This document shows, piece after piece, positions 6,726 through 13,446 of a stretch of 17,725 bases of DNA. Below the pieces are notes generated by a model, which saw only the letters and a list, made by a program, of their open reading frames with translations, was not told the DNA's origin and ran no database searches. How positions within the stretch are numbered: the stretch's first letter is position 1; the number at the start of each line of letters is the position of its first letter. The stretch covers positions 1 to 17,725 of the forward strand of contig JAUVXQ010000016.1 of the NCBI GenBank assembly GCA_030603505.1, given 5' to 3'. Made by a program: the position numbers and the translations under genes. The DNA is from Candidatus Heimdallarchaeota archaeon (GTDB lineage Archaea > Asgardarchaeota > Heimdallarchaeia > Heimdallarchaeales > Heimdallarchaeaceae).

Positions 6726-7445
6726 ATGAGTCGAGCAATAGTTCTCTTTTCAGGAGGTTTAGACTCTACTGCTTGTTTATATTGGGCTTTAGAAAAATAT
6801 GATAATGTAATCTTGCTAAGTTTTCTTTATGGTAGTAAAGAAGATGAAGCAATTAAAATATGTAATAGCATATTTTCATCGCTTTTTTCCCTTAAAAATC
6901 AAATTATTGATTTACCCTTCCTCTCCAAATTTGTAGCTAAATCAAAATCTAGTTTATCAATAAAGGGCAGTAAACCTCCTGAATTCTCATCTTTCAAAGA
7001 TTTAAACAATGAAGAAATCACTGAGCAAACAGCAAAACAGGTCTGGGTTCCCGGAAGAAATCTCCTTTTCCTCTCAATAGCAGCTTCATTGTCTGATAGT
7101 TTCCCAAATCCAACAGATATAATTTTTGGAGGAAATAAAGAAGAAGCAGCCACGTTTCCAGATAACACTATTGATTTTGTAGAAAAAATGAGTGATATCC
7201 TAAGATTTGGTTGTATGAATAAGGTTGTGATAAAAGCCCCTTTTATTAGAAAAACTAAAGGTGATATTGTTACTTACTTAGCTAAGACTAATGCGCAAGT
7301 TCAATTTTCTTCATCGTGTTACAATGTTACTGATTGGAAAGAGGGTAATATAGCAGTTCACTGTGGTGTATGTGAATCATGTTCAAGACGAAGAAGAGCT
7401 TTCAAGAATGCTAAGATTAAAGATGTGACAGAATACAAAAATTGA
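6726..7445 (+). CDS. queC: 7-cyano-7-deazaguanine (preQ0) synthase
   Basis: QueC converts 7-carboxy-7-deazaguanine with ammonia and ATP to preQ0, the base inserted into archaeal tRNA for archaeosine or reduced further for queuosine. The 239-residue protein carries the PP-loop SGGLDST (9-15), the WVPGRNLLF segment (107-115), GGNKEEAATFPD (135-146), and a C-terminal zinc site C198, C213, C216 and C219. It is the length of a stand-alone QueC, with no fused amidotransferase-like domain. A GAGGG Shine-Dalgarno site precedes the ATG at 6726. The gap after queD is 45 bases. It is the last preQ0 gene. No tRNA-guanine transglycosylase, ArcS or QueF is present in the window. Confidence 0.95.
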   Translation: MSRAIVLFSGGLDSTACLYWALEKYDNVILLSFLYGSKEDEAIKICNSIFSSLFSLKNQIIDLPFLSKFVAKSKSSLSIKGSKPPEFSSFKDLNNEEITEQTAKQVWVPGRNLLFLSIAASLSDSFPNPTDIIFGGNKEEAATFPDNTIDFVEKMSDILRFGCMNKVVIKAPFIRKTKGDIVTYLAKTNAQVQFSSSCYNVTDWKEGNIAVHCGVCESCSRRRRAFKNAKIKDVTEYKN

Positions 7446-7462
7446 ACGTAGTATAAGAAGAA

Positions 7463-7473
7463 CTTTTATTATA
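7463..7473 (+). promoter_or_regulatory. TATA box for the gelsolin-like gene
   Basis: CTTTTATTATA lies 21-31 bases before the ATG at 7494, the spacing expected for a leaderless archaeal transcript. This suggests the gelsolin-like gene has its own promoter rather than only reading through from queC. Confidence 0.45.
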
Positions 7474-7493
7474 CAACAATAGTATGTAAACTA

Positions 7494-8144
7494 ATGGTGC
7501 TTAGAGTATTCAAAGTCGGAAAAGACGGAACATATAATGAAATAGAAGCAACAAGGGAAGCGCTTCAGAAAGAGCATGGTTCTTTTTTGATGGTAGATAG
7601 AAGAAATAAGAAAATATATGTTTATAAAAAATTAGGAATCTCAAAATCATTAGCTTATGCAGCTGCGAGAGCAGCTACTAATCTAAATACTAGAAAAGGA
7701 TCAAAATATAAAGTTGTGAATATTGAACAAGAAGAGCAATTCAAGTTTCTTAGCAATATCTTTGGTGAGATTGAGGAAACCGTCAAACCAATAGAAGAGA
7801 AATATCCTCCTGAAGCAGTTAAAGACGCAAAGTCATCTCTAATCTATGGTGAAAAAACTTCATCAACACGAGCAGTTACTAAGCAAAAAACACCCAAAAT
7901 ATCTGAAAAAACCCGAATACCACAAGAACAGATCATTATTGCAAAAAAAAGAACTGTTCCAAGTATAAGAATAGCTATAAATGAGGAAGCTTATGATAGC
8001 GAAGAGATTGTTAAAACATTAGCAAGTAGAATGCTCTATGACATTAATATTGATACAGCAAAAAATATGATTAAACCACCAAAAGACCAACTTAGAGCTA
8101 TACTACTAAAACAAATTGATGCCTTACTCGATGAAATATACTAA
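7494..8144 (+). CDS. Gelsolin-like domain protein
   Basis: Residues 1-92 of this 216-residue protein have the pattern of a single gelsolin repeat. There is an opening strand (LRVFKV) and a DRRNKKIYVYKKLGISKS strand-turn-helix (35-52) resembling the gelsolin pattern iyvWvGk.As. An Ala-rich helix AYAAARAATNL (54-64) follows. KVVNIEQEEQFKFLSNIF (73-90) corresponds to the usual v..eqG.E...F ending. Residues 100-155 are basic and probably disordered. The C-terminus (about 158-216) is a separate helical segment, ending in an Ile/Leu-rich helix. Gelsolin domains bind and regulate actin, and Asgard archaea encode actins and gelsolins. I cannot see calcium or actin-contact residues clearly enough to claim activity. 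It converges with the gene ending at 8168. Confidence 0.55.
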   Translation: MVLRVFKVGKDGTYNEIEATREALQKEHGSFLMVDRRNKKIYVYKKLGISKSLAYAAARAATNLNTRKGSKYKVVNIEQEEQFKFLSNIFGEIEETVKPIEEKYPPEAVKDAKSSLIYGEKTSSTRAVTKQKTPKISEKTRIPQEQIIIAKKRTVPSIRIAINEEAYDSEEIVKTLASRMLYDINIDTAKNMIKPPKDQLRAILLKQIDALLDEIY

Positions 8145-8167
8145 TACTTTCTCAAACTACTGTAATT

Positions 8168-9496
8168 TTATTCGTTTCTCTGGAGCTTAGCTATAAAAAA
8201 GCCTTCACTGTTATGTAGATGAGGGTATATTTCTTGTACCTTATTTTCTAGCAGACTAGATTTAAGTCCTATAAAGGGAATACTATTCCTCAAAGAGAAG
8301 TTTTGGTGAGAAGCAAGGAAAGATCTAATTATGTGATGATTTTCAGCATGAAACAGCGAACATGTAGAATAAACTACAATTCCTTGGTTTTTAACCATCT
8401 TTGCAGCTGCTTCTAATAATTCAGTTTGAAGTTTAGTATACAATCTTAGATCTCTTCTCCTTAAACGCCATTTAATCTCAGGTCTAGAATTGAAAGTGCC
8501 TGATGATGAACAAGGAGGATCAACCAAAATTTTATCAAAATAATTCATGAATTTTTCTGGAAGATTTCTTGAATCAGATTGTATCGACTCTACATTCTTG
8601 ACACCAAGTAATTTCATACGCCCTAATAAAATACGCATCCTATCTTGATCTATATCTATAGCGACTAAACCTTTTTCATCACCCATCATGGAAGCAATTT
8701 GTGAGGTTTTACTACCCGGAGAAGCACATAAATCTAAAACATTTTCTCCAGGAGTAGGATCTAAAACAATTGGCACCAAAACTGAAGCTTTTTGCTGTAT
8801 CACAATCTTGCCATTCTTAAAATCTTGCAGCTGGGGAATTGGTTTTATGTTAGAAGCACCAATTTTTAGTAAGCCTGCAATGTCTTTATCTTCCTCATAC
8901 ACTATCTTATTCTCGTCGAGAGAAGCCTTCACTTCTTCAAGGGAGGTTTTAAGGGTATTAACCCTTATGTAGGTTGGTAAACTAAACAAGAGAGAAGATA
9001 GCAAATTTTTTGTGAAACTCTCTCCCCACTGTTCAATAAATGTTCTAATAATCCACGTTGGTGTAAAATATTGAAGTGAAATCTTTGAAGATTCATCTGA
9101 ACGGTTTACATATAGATCTTCTTCTATTACATTATTAATTGCTGAAAGAATGTTTAGAAGTTTTTTATCCATATATGTAAAATAATATGGGGCTAATAAA
9201 TCATAAACTTGACCCAAATTTTTTTTCTCAAACTTTAGATAATAAGTAGCAAGACGTAATATTGCTCTCATCTGAAAGGGTATTTTTTTAGTGGAGAATG
9301 CCGATGAACTTAGTTTAATATAGAGATCTACAACATTCAAACGTTTAATTAATTCAAGAACGGTATAATACAGTTGAGACTCATCTATCTTGGATACTTG
9401 ATATTCTTCAATTACTGAACGCAATGCAACTCGAGCAGATCTGCCTGCATCAATTTCACTCAAACAGTTTATTATATTAGAGATAACTTGTTCCAA
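8168..9496 (-). CDS. NOP2/RsmB/NSUN-type RNA m5C methyltransferase
   Basis: SAM-dependent RNA cytosine-5 methyltransferase. Residues 1-130 form a helical NusB/RsmB-like domain. A connecting region with YIRVNTLK (176-183) follows, then the Rossmann catalytic domain. SAM motif I is DLCASPGSKT (255-264). DPPCSSSGT places C329, and VVYSTCS places C379. These are the two cysteines of the family, and the TC-motif residue C379 is the nucleophile in characterised members. The N-terminal NusB-like domain resembles bacterial RsmB (16S rRNA C967), but archaeal relatives modify various rRNA and tRNA sites, so the target is open. It starts with TTG at 9496, supported by an AGGGGG Shine-Dalgarno site about 6 bases upstream. 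It lies 67 bases downstream of the NIF3-like gene on the same strand. Confidence 0.88.
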   Translation of the reverse strand: MEQVISNIINCLSEIDAGRSARVALRSVIEEYQVSKIDESQLYYTVLELIKRLNVVDLYIKLSSSAFSTKKIPFQMRAILRLATYYLKFEKKNLGQVYDLLAPYYFTYMDKKLLNILSAINNVIEEDLYVNRSDESSKISLQYFTPTWIIRTFIEQWGESFTKNLLSSLLFSLPTYIRVNTLKTSLEEVKASLDENKIVYEEDKDIAGLLKIGASNIKPIPQLQDFKNGKIVIQQKASVLVPIVLDPTPGENVLDLCASPGSKTSQIASMMGDEKGLVAIDIDQDRMRILLGRMKLLGVKNVESIQSDSRNLPEKFMNYFDKILVDPPCSSSGTFNSRPEIKWRLRRRDLRLYTKLQTELLEAAAKMVKNQGIVVYSTCSLFHAENHHIIRSFLASHQNFSLRNSIPFIGLKSSLLENKVQEIYPHLHNSEGFFIAKLQRNE

Positions 9497-9563
9497 AATT
9501 TTCCCCCTGCAATTCCTATATCTACAATCACTGCAAAAACTGAATTTAAAAAATATTTGATTC

Positions 9564-10379
9564 CTAGAATGTTTTGTCTTTCATGCTCTTTGGATTCAAC
9601 AAATGCTCTGATTCCTGAGAATAAAAATATACAGATTCACCGATTTCCAGTTGTAACACTTGTGAAAATTTCCTTAAAGCTATATTAAGGAAGTCAATAA
9701 ATGGTAGAATTAAGCGGTTTAGTTTGTATTGTTTTAGAAAACGCGCTTTTTCTGAATTATAAGCAAAGCCCAATATACTTTCAACTCCCTCTTTCTTTAA
9801 CGATTTTAAATCAATCAAAGACAAGTCATTCTCTGAAAATATAAAAGTAAAATCACTTTTTTTTGGACTATTTTGCAAAGCAAACCAATTATTTGTCAAA
9901 TGATTAAGAGAAGAGAGAAAATCTTCAAAATTCACTTCTGGAATTGTAATTGCCGTAAAAGGCTGGGATGAAGGAAGCGTAATTTCTATTTTTTCTATTT
10001 TCTTAAAACCTAGTGTTTGAAGAAAATAGCTAATACCATCATCTATTGAGTATACCCAGTTTTTTGAAAGTGTCACTGTTCGTATATCATTAAGAACAAG
10101 GGATCGTAACAATTCAAAATTCTTTTCTGAAAGCGGTAATTGACTCCCAAAGAGTGGTAAAGATAAAACAGAGACAGCTAGGTTCACCTTCTTTTCCGAC
10201 ATGAAATGTAAAGCGCGTAAGGTCACATAAGGCGTGACAACAACTCCTTTTACGATGATTTTATCAAGTTTATTATCTGAAAACGATCCAAATTCAGCCC
10301 CATATTCCCTAGAATTAGTGATTTGACGATCACATAAGTGATTGAGTTTTGTAAGAAAATTACTAAGTTTTAAAGACAT
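9564..10379 (-). CDS. Degenerate NIF3-like protein lacking the dinuclear metal site
   Basis: The 271-residue protein follows the layout of NIF3/YbgI proteins, which form hexameric toroids with a two-metal site. Residues 36-125 align by pattern: KIIVKGVVVT, then LRALHFMSEKKVNLAVS, SLPLFGSQ where active members have a histidine pair, FELLRSLVLNDIRTV, then DDGISYFLQTLGF. The C-terminal half repeats the second NIF3 lobe (DLSLIDLKSLKKEGVESILGF, 185-205). The HHP-like element is SLP (73-75). The region that usually has H..LD is SKNWVYSIDDG. The C-terminal HH segment is LPFIDF (225-230). All expected His ligands therefore appear lost. The function of NIF3 proteins is uncertain even when intact. The match is by eye, without alignment. 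Confidence 0.6.
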   Translation of the reverse strand: MSLKLSNFLTKLNHLCDRQITNSREYGAEFGSFSDNKLDKIIVKGVVVTPYVTLRALHFMSEKKVNLAVSVLSLPLFGSQLPLSEKNFELLRSLVLNDIRTVTLSKNWVYSIDDGISYFLQTLGFKKIEKIEITLPSSQPFTAITIPEVNFEDFLSSLNHLTNNWFALQNSPKKSDFTFIFSENDLSLIDLKSLKKEGVESILGFAYNSEKARFLKQYKLNRLILPFIDFLNIALRKFSQVLQLEIGESVYFYSQESEHLLNPKSMKDKTF

Positions 10380-10487
10380 TCTAAGAGAAAAGCGGTAAGC
10401 ACTAATTAAAGGATTTGGGAGGGATAATTAAAACTGAAATGAGAGTAATTTCTAGATATTTGAATAGAAACACAAAAAAACTATCGC

Positions 10488-10520
10488 AAAAATAAAAAAT
10501 AAAAAAGAGTTAATACTCTT
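10488..10520 (-). terminator. Hairpin plus T-run terminator after S11
   Basis: Read leftward, the S11 stop codon runs into a 6-bp hairpin (AAGAGT, loop ATTA, ACTCTT). Three T-tracts separated by single A residues follow. This is a good candidate for the end of the S13-S4-S11 transcript, before the NIF3-like gene starts again from its own upstream sequence. Confidence 0.55.
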
Positions 10521-10917
10521 ACATACGGCGCCCACGGCGACCACCCTTCCTCCTACATCCATTGTGGGGTAAGGGAGTTACATCTTCTAATCGTAATATT
10601 CTCATTTTTGATCTTTTCAATGCTCTTAGTGCTGCTTGTGTTCCTGGTCCTGGAGTCCTATTCTTATGTCCTCCTGGAGCTCTATATCTTACGTATAGTG
10701 CGTATATTCCTTTACTTTGTGCTTCATCTGATGCTGCATTTGCTGCTTTCATTGCTGCATAAGGACTTGATTCGTTTCTATCTGCTTTTACAAACATTCC
10801 ACCGCTTTTTCTGCTAAAAGTTTCAGCACCCGAAATGTCAGTTATATGAATAATGGTGTCATTATAACTTGAGAATATGTGAGCTATACCATATTTGTAA
10901 TCTTGCTTTCTACTCAT
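10519..10917 (-). CDS. rps11: 30S ribosomal protein S11 (uS11)
   Basis: uS11 sits on the platform of the small subunit next to the mRNA exit and the P-site rRNA. The 132-residue protein is of normal archaeal length and contains [19 protein letters not shown], the [18 protein letters not shown] stretch, the [21 protein letters not shown] block, and a basic [12 protein letters not shown] tail. Its ATG overlaps the S4 stop by 4 bases (ATGA). A GGTGAT Shine-Dalgarno site lies inside the end of the S4 gene. In most archaea rpoD, L18e, L13 and S9 follow S11. Here a terminator follows instead. Confidence 0.97.
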   Translation of the reverse strand: MSRKQDYKYGIAHIFSSYNDTIIHITDISGAETFSRKSGGMFVKADRNESSPYAAMKAANAASDEAQSKGIYALYVRYRAPGGHKNRTPGPGTQAALRALKRSKMRILRLEDVTPLPHNGCRRKGGRRGRRM

Positions 10918-11837
10918 TTTTTATCACCATCTTCTGTTTTGGTATCGGTTTTAGGTTTGGATTCAACCTTAGGTTTGGATTCAACTTTAGGTTTAGGTTC
11001 AACTTTAGGTTTAGATTCAACCTTAGGTTTAGATTCAACTTTGGGTTTAGATTCAACCTTAGGTTTGGATTCAACCTTAGGTTTAGGTTCAGGTATAGAT
11101 TTATCTACTTGAAGAGAACGTGAACTTATTGCTCCAGATTTCGGTGAAACCTCAGGAGGAGGGGCTTTGAAAGGCCTACGAGATTGATCAGGGGTTCTGC
11201 CTCTCTTAGATTTTATAGGTTCAGTTCTAGTAGAGTCATCTTTTGCGATTTCCTTCTTAGGTTCAAGCTTAGGCTTTATGTCATCTTTCTTTTGCTCTTT
11301 AGTGAGATCTACTTGAGCAGGGGGAGCACTAGGTCTAGCAGGATGATTCTCTTTTTGTAAAGAAGATCGAGGAGCATAATCTATTATAATTTCCTCCTCA
11401 GTTGTTATTAATCTTCCAGGAGAGGTTACAATGCAATTATTAATAGCTATATGTCTATGTACAATAAATTGACGAGCTTGATGAGGTGATCCTGCTAATC
11501 CTTTGTTATGCACAATAGTCTGAAGACGTCGTTCTAAAACAACACGAATATCAAGAGCTAGAACAGAGTCAAGGTCGTTACCTTTTGGAAGCATTCCAAA
11601 ACGAGATAGTTTTGAAAGAAGCTCTTCTGCTCTGGTTTTACGAACATTTTCTGGCAAAGCTAATAAAGCACGAGCTTGTTGTCGAGCTTTAGAAAGGATA
11701 GTACGGGCTTTCCAAAGTTCGCGCTTGTTTCTTAAACCATACTCACCCACAAGAGGTAGTTCTCGCTGAAGCCGAGCCTTATCATAAGGATGACCAGGAG
11801 TGACAATTTTCTTTCTTTGTCTTCGAATTCCACCCAT
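10914..11837 (-). CDS. rps4: 30S ribosomal protein S4 (uS4) with long repetitive C-terminal tail
   Basis: uS4 binds 16S rRNA and helps nucleate small-subunit assembly. Residues 1-160 are a normal archaeal uS4: a basic N-terminus, [16 protein letters not shown], then the S4 RNA-binding fold around 96-145 ([24 protein letters not shown] begins it). Residues 161-307 are an unusual addition. First comes a Pro/Lys/Asp-rich linker, then about seven tandem KVESKP-type hexapeptides at 253-296, then a polar end. The archaeal protein is usually under 200 residues. The tail is low-complexity, highly charged and probably disordered. It remains in frame and ends in a normal ATGA overlap with S11, so it is unlikely to be a sequencing artefact. 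A GGTGAT Shine-Dalgarno site overlaps the S13 stop. Confidence 0.93.
   Translation of the reverse strand: MGGIRRQRKKIVTPGHPYDKARLQRELPLVGEYGLRNKRELWKARTILSKARQQARALLALPENVRKTRAEELLSKLSRFGMLPKGNDLDSVLALDIRVVLERRLQTIVHNKGLAGSPHQARQFIVHRHIAINNCIVTSPGRLITTEEEIIIDYAPRSSLQKENHPARPSAPPAQVDLTKEQKKDDIKPKLEPKKEIAKDDSTRTEPIKSKRGRTPDQSRRPFKAPPPEVSPKSGAISSRSLQVDKSIPEPKPKVESKPKVESKPKVESKPKVESKPKVEPKPKVESKPKVESKPKTDTKTEDGDKK
10951..11094 (-). repeat. Eight tandem 18-bp repeats encoding KVESKP in S4
   Basis: The plus-strand unit is TTAGGTTTGGATTCAACC with few differences between copies (for example GGATTC / AGATTC / AGGTTC, CC / CT). The eighth copy ends differently. All units are a multiple of three, so the S4 frame is kept. 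Differences are mostly synonymous or conservative (Ser to Pro), which argues for selection on the peptide or for recent expansion by slippage. Confidence 0.9.
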
Positions 11838-11847
11838 TCAAATCACC

Positions 11848-12300
11848 TTAACGTCTCCTCTTTGATACACCCACAGTTGAACCTTTTACGGAACCGTGAG
11901 TTCGAGTCTTTTGACCTCTAACTTTTAAATTAAACTGATGGCGTATACCTCTACGACAGCGTATACGAATGTAGCGTTCAATATCTTGCTTGTTTTGAAG
12001 TATTAACTGAGCTTCTGTAAGATGAATATCTTTCCCAGTTAAACGATCCTTTCTTCGATTCAGCATCCACTCAGGAACACCTAGATTTGTAGGATCAGAT
12101 AACATGCTTTCGATATTTTTTATAGAAGCATCAGTGAGGGAACCAATACGTTCAGTGGGAGGAATCCCAAGGATACGTACAATTGTATGAGCTAAACGCC
12201 TATTCACACCAGAAATCCTACTGAGACCAAGATGAACAGGAAGTGGTCCCGAGAGATCGGTGGACTTAATACGAACGAGATGACGAAACCCGCTTGACAT
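11848..12300 (-). CDS. rps13: 30S ribosomal protein S13 (uS13)
   Basis: uS13 sits in the small-subunit head and contacts tRNA and the large subunit. The protein begins MSSGFRHLVRI, has the helix-turn segment LGLSRISGVNRRLAHTIVRILGI, then MLNRRKDRLTGKD and a basic C-terminus with IRCRRGIRHQFNLKVRGQKTRT split over about residues 113-135, which reach the rRNA. I placed the start at the ATG at 12300 (150 residues) because an AGTGAT Shine-Dalgarno element lies just upstream. The in-frame GTG at 12309 falls inside that element and would add only MID. It is the first protein gene of the S13-S4-S11 unit, and the S4 start follows its stop by 10 bases. Confidence 0.96.
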   Translation of the reverse strand: MSSGFRHLVRIKSTDLSGPLPVHLGLSRISGVNRRLAHTIVRILGIPPTERIGSLTDASIKNIESMLSDPTNLGVPEWMLNRRKDRLTGKDIHLTEAQLILQNKQDIERYIRIRCRRGIRHQFNLKVRGQKTRTHGSVKGSTVGVSKRRR

Positions 12301-12333
12301 ATCTATCACTTTTTATGTTAGTTTACTTTGTTT

Positions 12334-12401
12334 GGTACCACAATCTTTCATTGTGGTGCTCGTACCTCTGAGAGTTTCAGAAGGTTGGAATACTTAATCC
12401 C
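12334..12401 (-). ncRNA. Structured leader or small RNA upstream of S13
   Basis: Three adjacent hairpins lie between tRNA-Ser and S13. First in the transcript, GGGAT/ATTCC with a 5-base loop (12387-12401) uses a G-U pair on the minus strand but an A-C mismatch on the plus strand, favouring leftward transcription. Next is CCTTCTGA/TCAGAGG with one bulge (12365-12384). Last is CCACAAT/ATTGTGG closed by GGTA/TACC with a 6-base one-sided bulge (12334-12366). It could be a regulatory 5' leader bound by a ribosomal protein, or a processed small RNA. No known RNA family was recognised. Confidence 0.4.
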
Positions 12402-12465
12402 TTGAGCTTCGCCTGTGCCTTTTGAAATTACAAACGCACCTTGACTTTAACTTGTCTGTCAAAAA

Positions 12466-12480
12466 GATTTTTTTAAAGGT
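12466..12480 (-). promoter_or_regulatory. TATA-like element for the S13 operon
   Basis: The minus strand reads ACCTTTAAAAAAATC. Transcription would begin near 12445-12450 and yield a leader of about 145 bases that contains the three hairpins. This would give the ribosomal genes a promoter independent of the upstream tRNA. Confidence 0.35.
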
Positions 12481-12528
12481 TTACTTCAAAGCGAATAAAT
12501 TTACTCATGAGAGTTTGAAAGAAAATTA

Positions 12529-12610
12529 TGGAGCCAGGACGGGGATTTGAACCCCGGAACCTAAGGCACTAGATTTCCAATCTAGCCTCATACCGCTTGA
12601 GTATCCTGGC
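12529..12610 (-). tRNA. tRNA-Ser (anticodon GGA)
   Basis: A complete cloverleaf on the minus strand. The acceptor stem is GCCAGGA paired with TCCTGGC. A 3-bp D stem (CTC/GAG) follows, then anticodon stem CTAGA/TCTAG around loop TTGGAAA, which reads GGA for UCC/UCU. A 12-base variable region contains a short stem (GCC/GGT). The T arm is CGGGG TTCAAAT CCCCG. A CCA end is encoded at 12529-12531. The base at position 73 (12532) is U rather than the G usual in serine tRNAs. No intron. It points toward S13. Confidence 0.93.
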
Positions 12611-12647
12611 GAGAATTAGACATTACAATCGCATCGTAATCTAACTC
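12611..12647 (-). other. Imperfect hairpin in the tRNA-Ser 5' leader
   Basis: An imperfect inverted repeat touches the 5' end of tRNA-Ser: GAG..TTAG..ATTAC pairs with GTAAT.CTAA.CTC around a 9-base loop, 12 pairs with two 2-base bulges on one side. It fits the region expected to be transcribed from the TATA-like run near 12664-12677, so it may form the leader removed by RNase P. Confidence 0.35.
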
Positions 12648-12663
12648 TATTCTTCACTCTTAA

Positions 12664-12677
12664 CTTTTATTTTAAAA
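12664..12677 (-). promoter_or_regulatory. TATA-like element for tRNA-Ser
   Basis: The minus strand reads TTTTAAAATAAAAG, about 55-65 bases before the mature tRNA 5' end. A start about 25 bases downstream (near 12645) would give a short leader that coincides with the hairpin at 12611-12647. Confidence 0.35.
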
Positions 12678-12759
12678 TGTTTCTTTGTAGTTCCCTAGCA
12701 TACATTCAAAATGTTAAACAAAATTGCAAGAAAAAGTATACAATAACCTTATCAAAACT

Positions 12760-12770
12760 TCTTTATCTAA
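12760..12770 (+). promoter_or_regulatory. TATA-like element for the UPF0200 gene
   Basis: TCTTTATCTAA lies 23-33 bases before the ATG at 12793. This supports a leaderless transcript and the shorter start of the downstream gene. Confidence 0.35.
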
Positions 12771-12792
12771 TATTAAATGTAGATGTAAAAAC

Positions 12793-13401
12793 ATGAAAAT
12801 CTTTATCCTTGTTGGTTTTCAGCTCACTGGTAAGTCTAGCCATGGTCATAAGATGGAAATCGAAGAAAATGTTCCTATGATTGAAACAGGTCACGCAGTT
12901 TATTATGAACTACAACGACAAGGCCTGGAAACCAATCATACAAATACATCCAAAATCATTAAGAATTTACTATCAAGAGATCCAACAGCTTTTACTCAAG
13001 CAATACTAGAATTTGAGGAGAAAAAATACAAAGATTCATCTATAATGCTTTTCAATGGAATCAAATCACCTGCAGAAATAGATTACATAAAAAAAAGATT
13101 TGGAAAAGAGAACGTACGTGTAGTGGGATTTCATGCTTGCCAATTGACAAGATTTGGAAGAGTAAGAAACCCTGATAGGTTTGTAGTTTCAGGACGTTTC
13201 CAGCAAAAAAAGCAAGAAGATGAAGATTTAGCCCACTGGGAAAATTTTACTAGTCGAGATATAAGAGAAATAGGTCTAGGAATAGGAATCGCTTTTTCCT
13301 TAGCAAATGAAATAATTATAACTGAAGATATTCAGTGGCCATATTATGCTTTTGAGGTATCATATAAAAGTTTCAAAAATTACATTTTCAAAAAAAATTA
13401 A
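12793..13401 (+). CDS. UPF0200-like P-loop NTPase (nucleotide or dephospho-CoA kinase-like)
   Basis: The 202-residue product has a P-loop GFQLTGKS at 8-15 right after the first strand. FNGIKSPAEIDYIKKRFG (87-104), VVGFHACQLTRFGRV (110-124) and FTSRDIREIGLGIGIAFSLAN (152-172) follow. This order matches archaeal UPF0200 proteins, which belong to the dephospho-CoA kinase/adenylate kinase fold. The substrate is unknown. The usual R.R.DD lid region here reads SGRFQQKKQEDED, and Asn-Glu near the end is TED. I chose the ATG at 12793 because the P-loop follows at once and a TATA element sits at leaderless distance. A TTG at 12724 would add 23 residues with no family match. The gene is transcribed against all its neighbours. 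Confidence 0.7.
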   Translation: MKIFILVGFQLTGKSSHGHKMEIEENVPMIETGHAVYYELQRQGLETNHTNTSKIIKNLLSRDPTAFTQAILEFEEKKYKDSSIMLFNGIKSPAEIDYIKKRFGKENVRVVGFHACQLTRFGRVRNPDRFVVSGRFQQKKQEDEDLAHWENFTSRDIREIGLGIGIAFSLANEIIITEDIQWPYYAFEVSYKSFKNYIFKKN

Positions 13402-13409
13402 GGAACAAA

Positions 13410-13446
13410 GAAATAGTTCTCCATTTTCTAGAAAAGACACTATTTC
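13410..13446. terminator. Inverted repeat at the convergent gene ends
   Basis: GAAATAGT (13410-13417) and ACTATTTC (13439-13446) are perfect complements flanking an inner palindrome TTTTCTAGAAAA (13424-13435). It spans the junction between the UPF0200 stop and the Cbf5 stop, where both transcripts must end. It could be a two-way terminator, though archaeal termination relies more on T-runs than on stems. Confidence 0.35.

Noticed and set aside
10951..11094. CRISPR array or intergenic satellite
   Set aside because: The repeats are directly adjacent with no spacers, 18 bp long, and in frame inside S4.
10869..11123. Plus-strand open frames with Phe/Arg-rich or Leu-Gly-Leu-Asp-Ser repeats
   Set aside because: They are the reverse complement of the 18-bp repeat array in S4. 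The repetitive peptides are a by-product of the S4 tail.
12724..12792. N-terminal extension of the UPF0200 protein from a TTG start
   Set aside because: The extra 23 residues match nothing in the family and overlap the proposed TATA box. The ATG at 12793 places the P-loop as expected.
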